Source: Porphyra umbilicalis | Taxonomy: Eukaryota > Rhodophyta > Bangiophyceae > Bangiales > Bangiaceae | Direction: 5' to 3' | Assembly: GCA_002049455.2 (NCBI GenBank) | Contig: KV918808.1 | Coordinates: forward strand, 248,001 to 312,000 | Length of the DNA stretch: 64,000 nt | Shown here: positions 33,858 through 45,700 of the stretch, piece by piece | How positions within the stretch are numbered: position 1 is the first letter of the stretch | How the letters are laid out: each line of letters begins with the position of its first letter | Program-made: the position numbers and the translations under genes | The notes under the pieces: model-generated | What the model was told of the DNA's origin: nothing | The model's database searches: none | What the model saw: the letters and a program-made list of their open reading frames with translations, nothing else

Positions 33858-36658
33858 CGACCGGCTGTCGGCCGCGCCCGCCGCGCCGGCCGTCACAAAC
33901 GCGACAAACTCATCGACGCAGAGGGAGACGGCGCGCGCGCTGCTGGCGGCGCCGCTGTCCCGCCCCCCGCCGGCGGGCGCGTGCCCCCCGCTTCCGTCGG
34001 TGGCGCGCACCGCCGCCGCCGCGGCGGCGGATGCTGCCGCTGCCGCCGCCGCCGCTGCCGCCGACGGCGCCGCCGCGGACCACGTGCGCCCGAGCAGCCG
34101 GTGGAGGAGGCGGCCGCGGTATTGTTTTTTCGCCGGCGGCAACGGCGCCCGCCGCCCCGTGTCGACCGCCCACGGCGGGCGCGCGTCGAGGCCCGCGACG
34201 GCGGCGGCGGCCGCGTCGGCCGCCGCCGCCGCCGCCGAGCCGCCCGTGCGCCGGTGGCGGGCGGGCACGAGGGCGGGCGGCGGCCGCCGCACGTGGTCGC
34301 TGACGGCGGCGGACGCGGGGGCGCCCGCGGGGGGACACCCCGCACCGCCGCCGCCGCGGCGGGCGGCGGGCGCGCCCGACGCGCCCCCCCAGCAGCCCCC
34401 AACGGCGGATTGGGTGTAGGAGGGCCACTCGGCGAGCGACGCAGCGTCGCCGTCGGTGCCGTCGGCGGCGGGGGGGTGGCAGGGGGGGGGGGGGGGGGGT
34501 CCACGGGCGACGCGGGGCGCCACGGGTCGGCGGCCGCCCAGCGGGGCACGGCGGGGCCGACGCTCGACGCGTGGCGCCCGCGGCCGCCGCCGTCGGCGAG
34601 GCGGGGCGCCAGCGGCGCCGCCGCCGCCGCCGCCGCCGACGCAAACGTTGCGTGTGCGCTGCGGACGCTCGTCGGCGCCGCGCCGTCGGCTTCGACGGCG
34701 GCGTCTGCGTCGCGGCACCCGTCGCCCTCGGCGTCGGCGTCGGCGTCGGCTGCCCACCACGGCCGGGGCGGCGCGTCTTCGACAAACGATAGCGGCACGG
34801 CCATGCCGCCCGTCACTGACCGCGCGCCGTCGCGCGGCGGCACGCCGCTGCTGCGGCAGCGGCGCACAAACACCTGCGCTTTGGGCAGCCGCTGGCGCCC
34901 GCCGGGGGTGGTGGCCGCCGCCGCGTCGGGCGACGGCGGCCGTGCCGCGCGGCCGCCGCTCGAGTAGTCCCGCACGAGGGGCACCCGCGACGACGGCGGG
35001 GGCGGGGGGGGGCTCGGCGGCAGCGCCGCGCCACTGCACGCCGTCGCGCCGCTGCTGCAGAGGCTCAGCGCGAGCGACGAGTGGCGGGGGGCGAGCGACT
35101 CGTCAGACGCGTCGGCGGGGTCGGCGGGCGCGTCGCTGTTGGAGCGGGACGTCATTGGGCTCCCTTGCGCCGCCGCGGGCGGGGGGGGTGCCGGCGCGTG
35201 CGCGTGCCGCTGCGGGCGGGTGGCCACGGTGGTCACCTTTGCATCTGCTGCGGTCGCCTCGGCGAGCGCCTCGCCGGCGGGGGGGCTGCCCTCCACGGCC
35301 GGCGAAGCGGGCGGTGGGGGCTGCGGGCCTTGGACGCCCTGCGCGTCCCCGCCGCGGCCCGCCGCGCGGTCGCCGCCGGCGGCCCGCCCCGGCCGCCCCG
35401 CCGCGTCGCCACCCGCGTCGACCCCCAGGGCGGCGGCCACGGGCGCGCGCTGACGGCGACTGCGGCGCGCCGCCGACGCCGCCGCCGCCGCTGCCGCGGT
35501 TTGGGCTTCCGGCGCCGATGGCGCGCGGGCAGCGGCGCGCCGCGGCGGCCGCCGCGACGCAACGGCGGCGGCGATGCTCGTGGGCGGGCGGCGGGGCGGC
35601 GGCGGCGCCACGGGTGGGTGGCGGGCGCAGTCGGGGTGCAGCGCCACCGCCGCGTCGCGCGCGCGCGGCGACGGCGGCGGCCGTGGCGCCGCTGCCGACG
35701 CCGCGGGCGCGCGCGGCCCGTGATGGGAGCGGTGGTGGCGCGGCGACGGCGCCGCTGCCGCCGCCACCGCCGCCGCCGCCGCCGCCGCGTCGACGCCGTG
35801 GGAGCGGTGTCGCCGGAGCGGCCGCTGCGCCGGCGGCGCCGCCGCCGTGCCGGCGGCGGCGGTCGACGCGACGCGCCGCACGCGGCCGCCGCGAGTGCGC
35901 GACGGGGTGGTTGCCGTGCGCGCGTGGCTCGGGGGGCAGTCCCGCGCCGCCGTGGCGGCGGGGGCGCGCCGAGGGGGCGCGTGCGCCCCGCCGCGGGCGC
36001 CCGCCGGCGGGCGCGCGTGGAGGAGCTCCGCGGCGGCGGCGACGAGCGCGTCGCGCGTCGCGTCGACGCGGGCGGGCCCGTGGGCCGGCGGGGGTGGCGG
36101 CGGCGGTGGCGGCGGCGGTAGGGTGGGCGACGGCAGCGGCGCGTCGCCGCTGCCGGCCGGCCACGCGTCGCCGCCGCCGACGCGCGCGAGCGCGTCGCCA
36201 CTCTGCGACTCGTCGGCGGCGGCGGCGGCGGCCGCCACCGCCGCCTGTGCGCGCCGCCGCTCCGTGGCGGCGCGCCGCGTCGCCGCCGCCGCCGCCGCGT
36301 CTTCCGCGAACCGCTCCGCGCGTTGGCGGCGGGCGGCGGCGGCGGCGGCGGCGGCCGCCGCCGACGACGACGCGGGGCTGCTCCAGATGCGCATCCGCCG
36401 CCGCCGCGGTGGGCGCGCGGCCGCGGGGGTGGGTGCCACCGGCAGCGTCGGCGCCGCCGCCACGGCGGCGGCAGCAGAGGCGCCGGTGGCGGGCGCGCCC
36501 TTGGCCTTGCACGTGGCGGCCGGCGCGCCGGTGCGCGGGCGCGGGAAGAGCCGCAGCACGGTGCCGAGGCCCGCGTCGCTCCCCGCCGACGTGCGCGGCG
36601 CGCGGGCGGTGGCGGCCGCCGAGACGGTGCGGGGGAAGCGCCCGACCGCCGGCGCCAT
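33762..36658 (-). CDS. Large disordered low-complexity protein, function unknown
   Basis: Begins MAPAVGRFPRTVSAAATARA in a GGCGCCATGG context and stays open for about 700 codons. Most of it is Ala/Pro/Arg-rich, but some parts look selected: RLFPRPRTGAPAATCKAKGA, RRRRMRIWSSPASSSAAAAA, GSPMTSRSNSDAPADPADAS, DESLAPRHSSLALSLCSSGA, SRVPLVRDYSSGGRAARPPS, KAQVFVRRCRSSGVPPRDGA and GGMAVPLSFVEDAPPRPWWA. A C run on this strand at about 34483-34499 requires a frame change to EWPSYTQSAVGGCWGGASGA, KKQYRGRLLHRLLGRTWSAA and VSLCVDEFVAFVTAGAAGAA, ending at 33762 just past a 28-base homopolymer (33831-33858). Regions rich in Ser next to Arg or Pro could be phosphorylation sites. No domain recognised; parts may be non-coding. 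Confidence 0.5.
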
Positions 36659-37032
36659 GGCGGGTGTCGGGGGGGGAGGGGGGGGGGGGGGGGGGGCTGC
36701 GTGGAATGGGGGGGAACCGGGAGAGATGGGTCGCGGCTGAGTGCGCGCCCGCGCGCCACGGCGGGTGTGGGTGTGGCGGCGCGTCGGCGAGACGAGCGTC
36801 TCCACGACGGCGGTGCGGATGCCGGCGGCCGGGCGACGGCGGTGTCGCACGGCCCCTACACCCCGCCGCCGGTAAAGTACCGAGGCGCCGCGTGTGGGGG
36901 GCGACGCCACCCCCCCTCTGCCAGTGGGTGGGGCGCCTGGCCTCCACGCGCGAGAGCGCCGCCGCTGCGCCATCCGCCCCCCCCCCCGTTCCCCCCCCAG
37001 CGCTCCCCGCACCGCTCGGCAGATGGGGGGAG

Positions 37033-37086
37033 GTTGCAATCCCCAGACATGCTGCCTCCTGAGGGGGCATGTCTGAGGATTGCAAC
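37033..37086. repeat. Perfect-looking 20-bp hairpin
   Basis: Arms 37033-37052 (GTTGCAATCCCCAGACATGC) and 37067-37086 are reverse complements at 19 of 20 positions with a 14-base loop. It sits about 370 bp upstream of the disordered-protein start. It could be a small foldback transposon remnant, a structured RNA element or a regulatory dyad. Confidence 0.8.
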
Positions 37087-40000
37087 TGAGCACCCCCACC
37101 GCCACCCGCGGGCAGAGTCACGCCACCGCGCGCGCGCCCGGGCCAGGCAGTGCGAGGCGCCCGCCGCCGTACGTTCGTGCCGCCCACTCCCCCTCGCGGA
37201 CCCAGGCAAGTGCAGCCAACAGTCCGCCACCACTGGAGGCAGGCAGGGGAAGAGCGGGCGGGCGCCTGTCACTGGCGCGCACGCGCCCCCCACAGTCACC
37301 GGCGCGCGACTACCCCGCCCCGGGGCCCATTCCCCGCTTGAGGCAGAATGGGGGGCCATTCCCCGCCTGGGGGAGAGCGGCGGAAAGAGGAGTGGGGGCG
37401 CCACCACTGGTACCGCCTTGGACGGCCAGCCGCGCGTGACACAGAGCTGCGCCCTGCGGGCCACGCCGGGTCAGCGCAGGCGCAGGCGCCGTCGGCGGCC
37501 AGCTGCGGCAGTGGCCGGGCCGCCACTGACCCCACGTGACCTACGTGGACGGCCGCCGCGTGGTGGCGCGTGCGCGACCGACCCCGAGGCGGGCCCCTTT
37601 ATGCCGTGCCGCCGCCCCGTTTCAGGCCGTCGCCGACGGGGCCCCCCCACCGTGGTGGCCACCCGTCGCCACGACGGCTGTGGTCTGCTGGGAAGCGTAC
37701 CGGCCGGGCGGGGGCGGCGGCGGATGGGCGGGATCCACCAGGGGCCACCGGCGTCGATCAGGCTGCCCGGCGACAATCGACGGTCTTCCACCGCGGCGCT
37801 CGGGCGGGGCGGGGCCGGCCCGCGCGGGGGCCCTGACGGACACACACCCGACGCGCGCAGGCACGGGCGGCTGTGGGTTGTTGTGAAGGGTCCGTGCGCG
37901 GCGCACCCAGCTGCCGAGGGTGTTATTTCTGCCAGCACCCGCCGCTGCCGTCCTGCTTCCGGGCCCTTGCGCCAGCCCGTCATAGACAGCACCCCACGCG
38001 GTGACGGCTGCCCGCGCTACGACGAAGCTGTGCAGGGTAAAGGGCTTACCCGCACAGCCGGCCGCGTGGGGCGCCGCAACGTAGAGGCCTGTCGCCACGG
38101 GGGGTCACGCACACTGCCCGACATCGGGGCGGCTTCCAGCAGTTTCTGGTTGCCGGCTCAAAGCGCCTGCGAGAGGGGGCCAAGAAGCACCGAAGGGGGC
38201 GGGGGCTGCACACCCGTGGGACGCAGTGAAGGCAAGAACGCAGCCAGGGGCGTCATCAAAGGGGGGCCCTGCTGCGCTGGCGACCAGCCGACCATGCGCA
38301 GCCGATTTGCCGACCATTTCCTTGCCTGCCATCTGCCACGTGTCGGCAGAGCGTCTGGGAAGTGCCGCGCCAGGGACCTGGGGGCCCGCCGCGTCACAGC
38401 CTATGTCCCAGCGCCTCCCAGTCCAGTGTCCCGTTGGTGATGCTCCGTGGCAGACTAGTCCATCTCGCGACCAGCGCATGCCAAGGCCTCGCCCGCTGTC
38501 ACGCCAAACAGCCCCCCGCCGTAGCAAACCAGCAACGTACGGGCTGCTGGATTGACAAGCCATGGCACGAGCCGGCGGACTTGCCCTTTCTCTCCAAGGA
38601 ATCCCTGACTCAAAAGGGAACGTTCGATGTTTGACGGCACCACTGTGATCGTTGCCATCCTGCGGGCTGAAGCACCACCCGTTCTTGTCCCAGAGGCGTC
38701 TTGTTTTCGACAGAAGACGCGGAAACCAGAAACTGCGGTCTCACAGTCGCGCATCTTATGTGATAGCCGTGTGCAGGCGAGAGGGCCCTCGTGTGAGTCT
38801 CAGCACGGTCTTCCAGGAAGCGACTAAGACCATGGCCGTTCACCCGTCAGGACCAGGTAGTGGCACCCACAAGGTCCCAAAGTGGTTGGACCGCAACGTG
38901 CGGCCATGCAACGACCGCAGCTGTATGACTTGACACCGGTTGCAGAGCCTGGTCCACGTTTCGTGGCAACGAGAGCGCTGCAGCTTGTTGACGTTGCGGG
39001 CCGATCGGCACGGCTGTGGGACCGCGACGTTGGTCCCCTCCGCTGCGTTGGCCGGTACCCCCTTTTGCATATCGCCCGTTGCGCGTCGTCTTTCGTGCTG
39101 ATGCGGCTCTCAACAGGCCCGCAGCCCCGTGGGGATTTTCCCTGTTTGGCCAACGCCCGTTGACGCCCTCCGCGGCGCTGCCGCCGTTGCCGCGGCCGAC
39201 TGGGGCGGCTGAATGCAAATCCGGGCCCGGCCCGTCCCCCGTGCCTCGCTCCGCCCGCCCGTCACCCATCGTATCCGGATATCGGGCTTTGCCGCCGGCC
39301 CGACACGCGGGGCAAACAGGGGGCACCACAGTCCGTCAGTGTGTGGCCATGCGGCACGCAGGAGGAGGAGTTACCGGAGTCAACGGCCCAATCACAGCTG
39401 CCATGTTGCTGACGGTGATCGGCGTGGCGCAAAGCCAGCTCGCGCGAGCCCCCACTGACGCGTGGGCATGTGACGGGGACTGCCTCGGTGGCGCTGCCCG
39501 CACGGGCTACAACTCTGTTGGCTGTATTGCATTCGGGCCTACGCGCATTGATCGCTGCTCCCCGTTGTCTGCAGGCACCGTAGCCACGCGCCCCCCAGAC
39601 ACTGCCAGCGCAGGCGGCTGTGTGCCTCGACCCCGTATCCAGGACGCTACCCGAGCCTCTGTGGAGGCGCGGCACGCACCCGGCGTCGCCAGCCACCGAC
39701 TGTGGTGGCGCAGACACTAATCCTGCCCACGTCTTCTGCCGGGGTTGGCAGAAGTCCAGTTGCCCCCGCCTCGCCCCCTGCTCATTGACGCTGCTAGCAG
39801 GATTGTCAGGAGCAGACAGCCCTCCTTTGGACGGGTGCAGCGCGTCACCGGCCGCGCGCGGCGGCAGCGTAGTCGGCCAAGATCACGCGACACGTCGCCG
39901 GCAGTGCACGCCGCTGGGTGCGTTGCCCGGGGGCGTCTGCGCTCCACGTACAAAGGCGGACCAGGGGGACGACGTGTCCCCTGCGCCGCCGGTAGGGCAG

Positions 40001-41253
40001 GAGCGAGGCTCGCTCGCTCCGCCGATGGGGCAGGAGCGAGGTGCTTTCGCTCGGGTCTTGCAAGTGCCACTCAAAATGGTACAGATGGCGCGCATGGCAC
40101 GGCTTGATGGAACGCTGCTCGCAAGCAGCCGAGTCCACTTGGATGACGGTCGACTGTGGAACACGCCGTGGCAGCTGATGCGGGTCGTGGCAGCCGCGTC
40201 GGCGCGTGGTGGCCGTTCTGATCGGGGCAGCCCCGCAGCCACCGCCGCTACGCTTGACCGTCAGGGCGGCTGCGGGCTGTGTGTGGTTGGTCCCGGTCGC
40301 GGCGCGCGAGTGACGCGCCCTGTGGAAGCAGCAGCGCGGTGCGGCGTGGCCGCCAGTCCCGACGGCCACGCCGCGGGTCGCGGCGCAGCGGGCCCAGACC
40401 CGTCGTCAAAACCACTACTGTTTTTGACTGTTGCAAGCCACTTAGCGACCCATTTTTCTGTTTGAAAAAAGAGAATTCCTGTGCAACAGACACCGTAACC
40501 CCCCATCACAGACTCCCAGAGCGTATCCCATGCGAGATCCTGGCTTTCTTCTGTTTGCGAGAACAGACACCCTTCCTCACTCTGCACTGAGTGCCTGGTT
40601 GCAGAGCCATAGATGGACCTCCGCATCTCTCTTCTCCATGAGGGAAGCAGCGCGCACGTCTCATGCTCTGTCTCACTTTTCACGAGAGGTGATGCACCAC
40701 CTACCCCGGGGAACAGACGCTTTTCGCGCCCTTTCTGGACAAAACAAGTACTGACAGAGCCCCAGGGCAGTACGCAGATTTCCTTTTCGGACCAAAACGA
40801 GCAAAAAGAGACGTGGTTTGGAAGGCGATCATTGGTCTGCTCCTTGGGTGCCGCCGGAACGACACATTTAGGTGATCCCCAGTCAAGTACAATGAGAGCC
40901 ATCAACTGTTGCAGTCCTCCGAATTTTGGCTCTACCAAGACAGGACTGCAAAATAAATTGCCAACAACAGCCACGAACAGGGCCAGATAAGCATGCTCGG
41001 CCCATGAGACAGTGTCACTCATGCAGAGTCCTGGTGATGTCAATCCGGAAACTTTGGATAGAATGCTATTGCGGAATGTTTTCGGCACGTTCGTGTTTGA
41101 CGAGAAGAAATCGGGCGAACTCGCTCTCACAAGTCCACCAGGGGCTTTCGGCCGTACTTGGCAAGGTGGCCAATGGAGACACACACTCACATTGCGAGCT
41201 TTCAACACTTTCAACTTCTCCGCTGCACTTGTCTTGCCCATCTCTGTGGGATG

Positions 41254-41392
41254 GTACAGCCGTTCTCTCAAAAACCTCGCACGCCGACTGTTGCACCACT
41301 CTCACCAATCGGCCTCTGCGACCCCGTGAAGGCCGATTTGTAAGAGTGGTGCGACAGTTGGCGTGCGAGGTTTTTGCGAGAACGGCTGTACA
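41254..41392. repeat. Foldback element with about 61-bp arms
   Basis: The left arm (41254-41314) begins GGTACAGCCGTTCTCTCAAA and the right arm (41331-41392) is its reverse complement at roughly nine in ten positions. The loop is about 16 bases. Arms this long with so small a loop are typical of foldback/MITE elements or of hairpin small-RNA precursors. No clear target duplication was found at the ends. Confidence 0.8.
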
Positions 41393-41565
41393 CTCCGAGG
41401 CTGTTCGTTGCGCTCCACGCCTTCTGTAATGCTCCCTGTGCTTCGTCGCGATGCCCAGCGCCACACGAGCACGAACGCGGGCGGGATAGAGATACAAAGC
41501 GATAGGCCTACTGACAGCTTGTTCCGTCCCACATGTCGAGTGGCTTCGCGCGCCCACGCGGCCCC

Positions 41566-41858
41566 TCACTTGAGCGCGTCGCACGACTTGACGCGCGCCC
41601 ACGTCTGCGAGCCGACGCAGCAGTCGTCGACGGCGACGAGGTGCCCCAGGTATTCGGCCGCCCACACGCACCACATCGAGCAGCAGCCCCGCGCGTGTGG
41701 GAAGGACAACCCGCAGCACCGCAAGCCGCTGTGCGTCAAGCTGCCCGCCGGGTTGTAGCTGACAAACGTGGCGGTCGCCCGCGACACGGCCGGGGCGCCG
41801 CCGCCACGCGGCGGCGGCGGCGGCGGCGGCACCCGCGCCGGGACGGCGCCACCCCCCC

Positions 41859-41889
<31 letters not shown>

Positions 41890-42791
41890 ATTGACTCTGT
41901 CGGCACGCCGCTGACCGGCGCCACCGCCGGCGCTACCGGCGCCACCGCCGCCCTCGACAGCGTCGGCACGCCGCCGCCCAAAAACGCGGCCATGGCCTCC
42001 ACCGTCCGCCGCGCCGCCACCGGCGCGCAGTCGGCGCGCTGCGCAATGACAATCGTGTCGGCGGCGAGCCACCGCCGCTGAGCCGCCACCGTGCAGCAGC
42101 GCGCCGCGGTCACCGACGCGAGCGTCAGGCGCAGGCGGGCGACGCGGCGATCGAGTTGGGCGCCGCTATGCCCGACGCAGCCGTGCGGCCCAAAGTTGCT
42201 GCCGACGCGCGCCACGGCCGCCGCGCAGGCGGCGCGGGAGTTGCACGAGCCGGCGCGCAGATGCCACTCGGGCAGCCGGTTGGCCGGCGCCACGCAGCCG
42301 CCGTACACAAACAGGTAGCGCAGGTGCGCGTCGAGGGCGTACCGCGTCGCCGCGCTCGCGCAGCACCCCGCTTTGACGACGGAGTGGAAGAGGACGCGCG
42401 TGTCGTAGAGCACCCCGTCTAGGGCGCGCGGCAGCTGCTTGGACTGGCGCCCGCAGCCGTTTTGCACCACGTCGACGCGGAAGCTCCGCTGCTGCGAGTA
42501 GCAGCCGGGCATGATGTTGCTGCATCCGCCCTGCTGCCGAGCGGCGAGCACCAGCGGCCGCTTCAGGGCCGTCAGTGCCGTCGGTGCCACGGCGGCCGCC
42601 GCCGCCGACACGGTCCGAGCGGCCGTCGGCGCGGCGCGGCCCGCCGCCAGCGGCGGAGTCGCGGCGCCAGCGGCGGCGGCGGTGGACGGCGCAGCCACGG
42701 TCAGGGCGGCGACGACGGTGACCACGACCGCCACGGCGGCGGCAGCGCAGCGGCGCGGCATGGCTGCGGCAGCAAGTAGCGCCCGCGTCAT
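41566..42791 (-). CDS. Secreted Cys-rich protein, function unknown
   Basis: ATG 42791 (alternative 42761) gives MTRALLAAAAMPRRCAAAAV followed by a Val/Ala hydrophobic core and an AAPSTAAAA cleavage-like site, so a signal peptide is likely. The mature part has regularly spaced cysteines: QGGCSNIMPGCYSQQRSFRV, VVQNGCGRQSKQLPRALDGV, VVKAGCCASAATRYALDAHL, YLFVYGGCVAPANRLPEWHL, RAGSCNSRAACAAAVARVGS, NFGPHGCVGHSGAQLDRRVA and TAARCCTVAAQRRWLAADTI. After an Ala/Gly linker and a frame change near 41852-41890 the C-terminus continues FVSYNPAGSLTHSGLRCCGL, ARGCCSMWCVWAAEYLGHLV and VDDCCVGSQTWARVKSCDAL, stop 41566. About twenty cysteines, including several CC pairs, imply an extracellular disulfide-bonded fold such as a cell-wall protein. 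I know no matching family. Confidence 0.6.
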
Positions 42792-45700
42792 CGCTCGGAG
42801 TCGGCAGTAGGCCGTGCGCGGCGCCGGGAGCCGGCGGATGGAAGCGCCCGCGCCGCCTCTTGAGCGCTGCAGCCCACCGACGCAACCGGGCCGGCGGTGT
42901 GGCGTTGGGCGGCGGCGACCCCCCCCGGTGCCGCCATGACAACCCGCCCCCCCCCTGCTCTGCACCGCGCGCCCAGACACCCGCACCAACGGACCTGCGC
43001 ACTGCGCCGGCGTCTATGCATACCGACGCCCGCGTCGGCCCGACCGGGCACCTCCCCTCCACCCTCCCCTTTCCCACGCCGCGCTCCGCCGACCCGTACC
43101 CGTCGACGGGCGCCCCGCAATGGCCAACCCCCCCGTCACGGCCCCGCACTTCGTGTCGTGGCGGTCGCCACGGCGCCCGGCAACGGTTGCGGGGCGCGTG
43201 AGCGCCGGTGCCGGCGGCGTCTGCCGCGCGAAAGCCCGACGAGCGCCGCCCCGGTCAGCCCCCGTCGGTGGCCGCCGCAAGCGCCGCAGCGACGGGACAT
43301 CCCTCTTGTGGACGGAAGGGGGAACGACACCCCCCGCGCGGGGCGGATCCCATAGAGACGCGGTCGCCCGTCCGACGCGGCCGCGGCGGGCCGAGACACT
43401 GCAGCTGGCGGCGGCGGCGCATCAAAAAATTCCGCCCGCCGCCGCCGTCGCCGCCGCCACGCCGTTCCGCGCCGGGTGGGGACCGTGACTGGCGCCGCTG
43501 CCGCCCCGTCAGTCGGGGCGGCCGCCTTGATGGCGGCCGCGGCAGCGGCCCGCGGGGGGGGGGCGCCGCGCGACCCGCCCCACCGCCGCCGGCGCGCCGC
43601 ACGTCCCGTCGGCGGACCGCCCGTCGGCGGCGGCCCTCCCCCGCACGGCTCCCGTAGCGGCGACACCGTCGCCCGCTTCGCAGCGGCGCGCGCGGCGGCG
43701 GCGCGGCAACACAGCAACGCAATCGATTGTTCTCACTACCCTGACAGGTACCGATTACAGTAATCACGATTGCACGCGTTCGGAGGGAATTCATATATGC
43801 ATCGAAAAAGAAGAAGAAAATCATAAGAGTAAGGTGTGCATCCTGGCGTCACTCTCATGAGAGAAACACATAGAAGAGGTGCTGCTTGTTTTTTCCATGT
43901 GCCGCTTGAGATACGGGCGCGTCACAATCATAGCTGTTTGTATATATGACAATCCGAATCACACATCCTTCGACGCACCCCCGGTACTTGGAGGGAGCAT
44001 ACTGTATGTCGCGTGCGAACGATCATTACAGTCATTTACGTCCCCCTTATATAATACCCATTATATGATACCCATTATATATCTGAGCACAACTCGATCG
44101 CCCTCGCGTGAGACTCACCGCACTTGCAGCGCAGTTGACGCGATCATCCGGAGATGATCCGCGATCGAGTAATCTCTGGTGTCAAGTGGGCTTAACATTG
44201 GAAATGTACTGTACCGCCGCCAGGACCCCTTCAGAACCGGCCCAGAAGCATTTCCTTGTCCATGGGTGCGTGAACCTAGAAATTGAAACCCAAGTCCACG
44301 ATCGAGCGTGCGGCCGACCTCTGATGGTGATCGTCGGGAAAGTGTACCACTGTACTTGGGCGTACTGACCAGTACAGCGCGTCGCATTTCAGATTGAGGT
44401 GAAATGGGCCCAGTACACATATTCGCGGGGTTACTTGCCTCGTTTCCCCACAGTGTTCTTCCAAACTAGTACATCAGCGATTATTCGCGTTTTAAGACGT
44501 GCATGTACTGTGACACTGGCCAATGATGTCTCTGCGAGGGGGGGTGGTTATCATACACCCCCCCCTCAAGGGCTCTGTGGGGGCCCTGTCCAGACGGAAT
44601 GCAATTGCACAAGACTTGAAGCGTAGCCGACCATTCCATTGAAACGTATCGCGCGCCGACAACGGTACGTGTCTCGCAGAGATGCGTCCTGCCGAATTTG
44701 TGGGCGCTACGCTTCGGGCCTGCCGGCAGTCGTTCTAGAGGATTGCTGACACTGCGTCCGGGCTCTTTTTTCCTACGCTTCATCAGCCCTACTGCCCACA
44801 CCCACATACACGCCGAGACTACCACTATTACAGGCAGGCATACACCTGCGCACCACCCAGGACGCCAAGAAAACGGACAACAGGCAGGAAGACAGAAGAA
44901 ACAACCAGAGCAGAGGGCAGAGAGCGGAGGCGGAACGCGAACACGATATGAAGCAGGCCCTCCAAGCCACCATCAACGCGAGAAAAACATGACACCAGGC
45001 AGCAGATCACAGTGACACCAGGACAAGCAGACGAGAGGCGATCGCAACGTCCAAGGCAGGCACGAGAAGAGCAGAGAAAAGGAGAATCGGTCAGCACTCT
45101 CTCTGTCGGCAGCGCACGGTATTCTAAGGAAGTGGAGCACTTGAGCGCAGGCAGTTGATGGTATTCTCGTATGTCACGTACGCACAAAAAAGAGAAACAC
45201 ACGCGAAAGAGGCGTAATGCCTAGCACGTACAAGTGCCAACCGTGACCCGTGCAGTGCACTGCACCGTTCACGTCAAAAGAGATCTCGTGCGTTCGCATG
45301 CCTGGAGACTGTAAGAGAAGAGCCAGGGCGCCCCTGGGCGAGTCGGCGAGGAGGGAGGCGGGAGGGGGCGGGGGTGAGGAAGACGGTCGGTGCGATTGCA
45401 AGGTCGCATGCTACGGGAGCCGACATGTTCTGACTATGTTGTCGGCGCGTGCTCGCGAAGGTCGCGCCCGTGGATCAGGCTTGCGGTGGCCTCGATCCAC
45501 AGCGTCGGACTGCCACGTAACTGTTCTGGGATCACCCCCAGCGGCTAGGAGCCTCCGCTTGAGATTGAACGGGACGCGATTCGTTCGAGGTCTGCAAGGC
45601 GGTGTTTTCGTGCGGCCGTGTCGTGCCACCGAAAAACAACCCAGGCACAAAGATGGCATGACATACGTATTGGCGCGGCCCACCACAGCTGACAGCGTGT

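Larger units (their letters stand above)
36659..41565. other. Long intergenic stretch, no confident gene
   Basis: 36.7-40.4 kb is GC-rich with open frames in all phases and no family match. A frame near 39400 begins AAMLLTVIGVAQSQLARAPT and has several Cys, but is too weak to call. 40.4-41.4 kb drops in GC; a 336-codon minus frame (41271-40261) crosses it without similarity to anything I know. Bases 39990-40055 hold a small tandem duplication of GGGCAGGAGCGAGG. The hairpin and foldback listed separately lie here. Confidence 0.4.

Noticed and set aside
40261-41271. 336-codon minus-strand frame
   Set aside because: Crosses a sharp GC change and the left arm of a foldback repeat, and shows no family similarity; probably chance.
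43120-43717. Overlapping plus and minus frames in the 43.1-43.7 kb GC island
   Set aside because: Both strands equally open, Arg/Ala/Pro-rich and without recognisable sequence.
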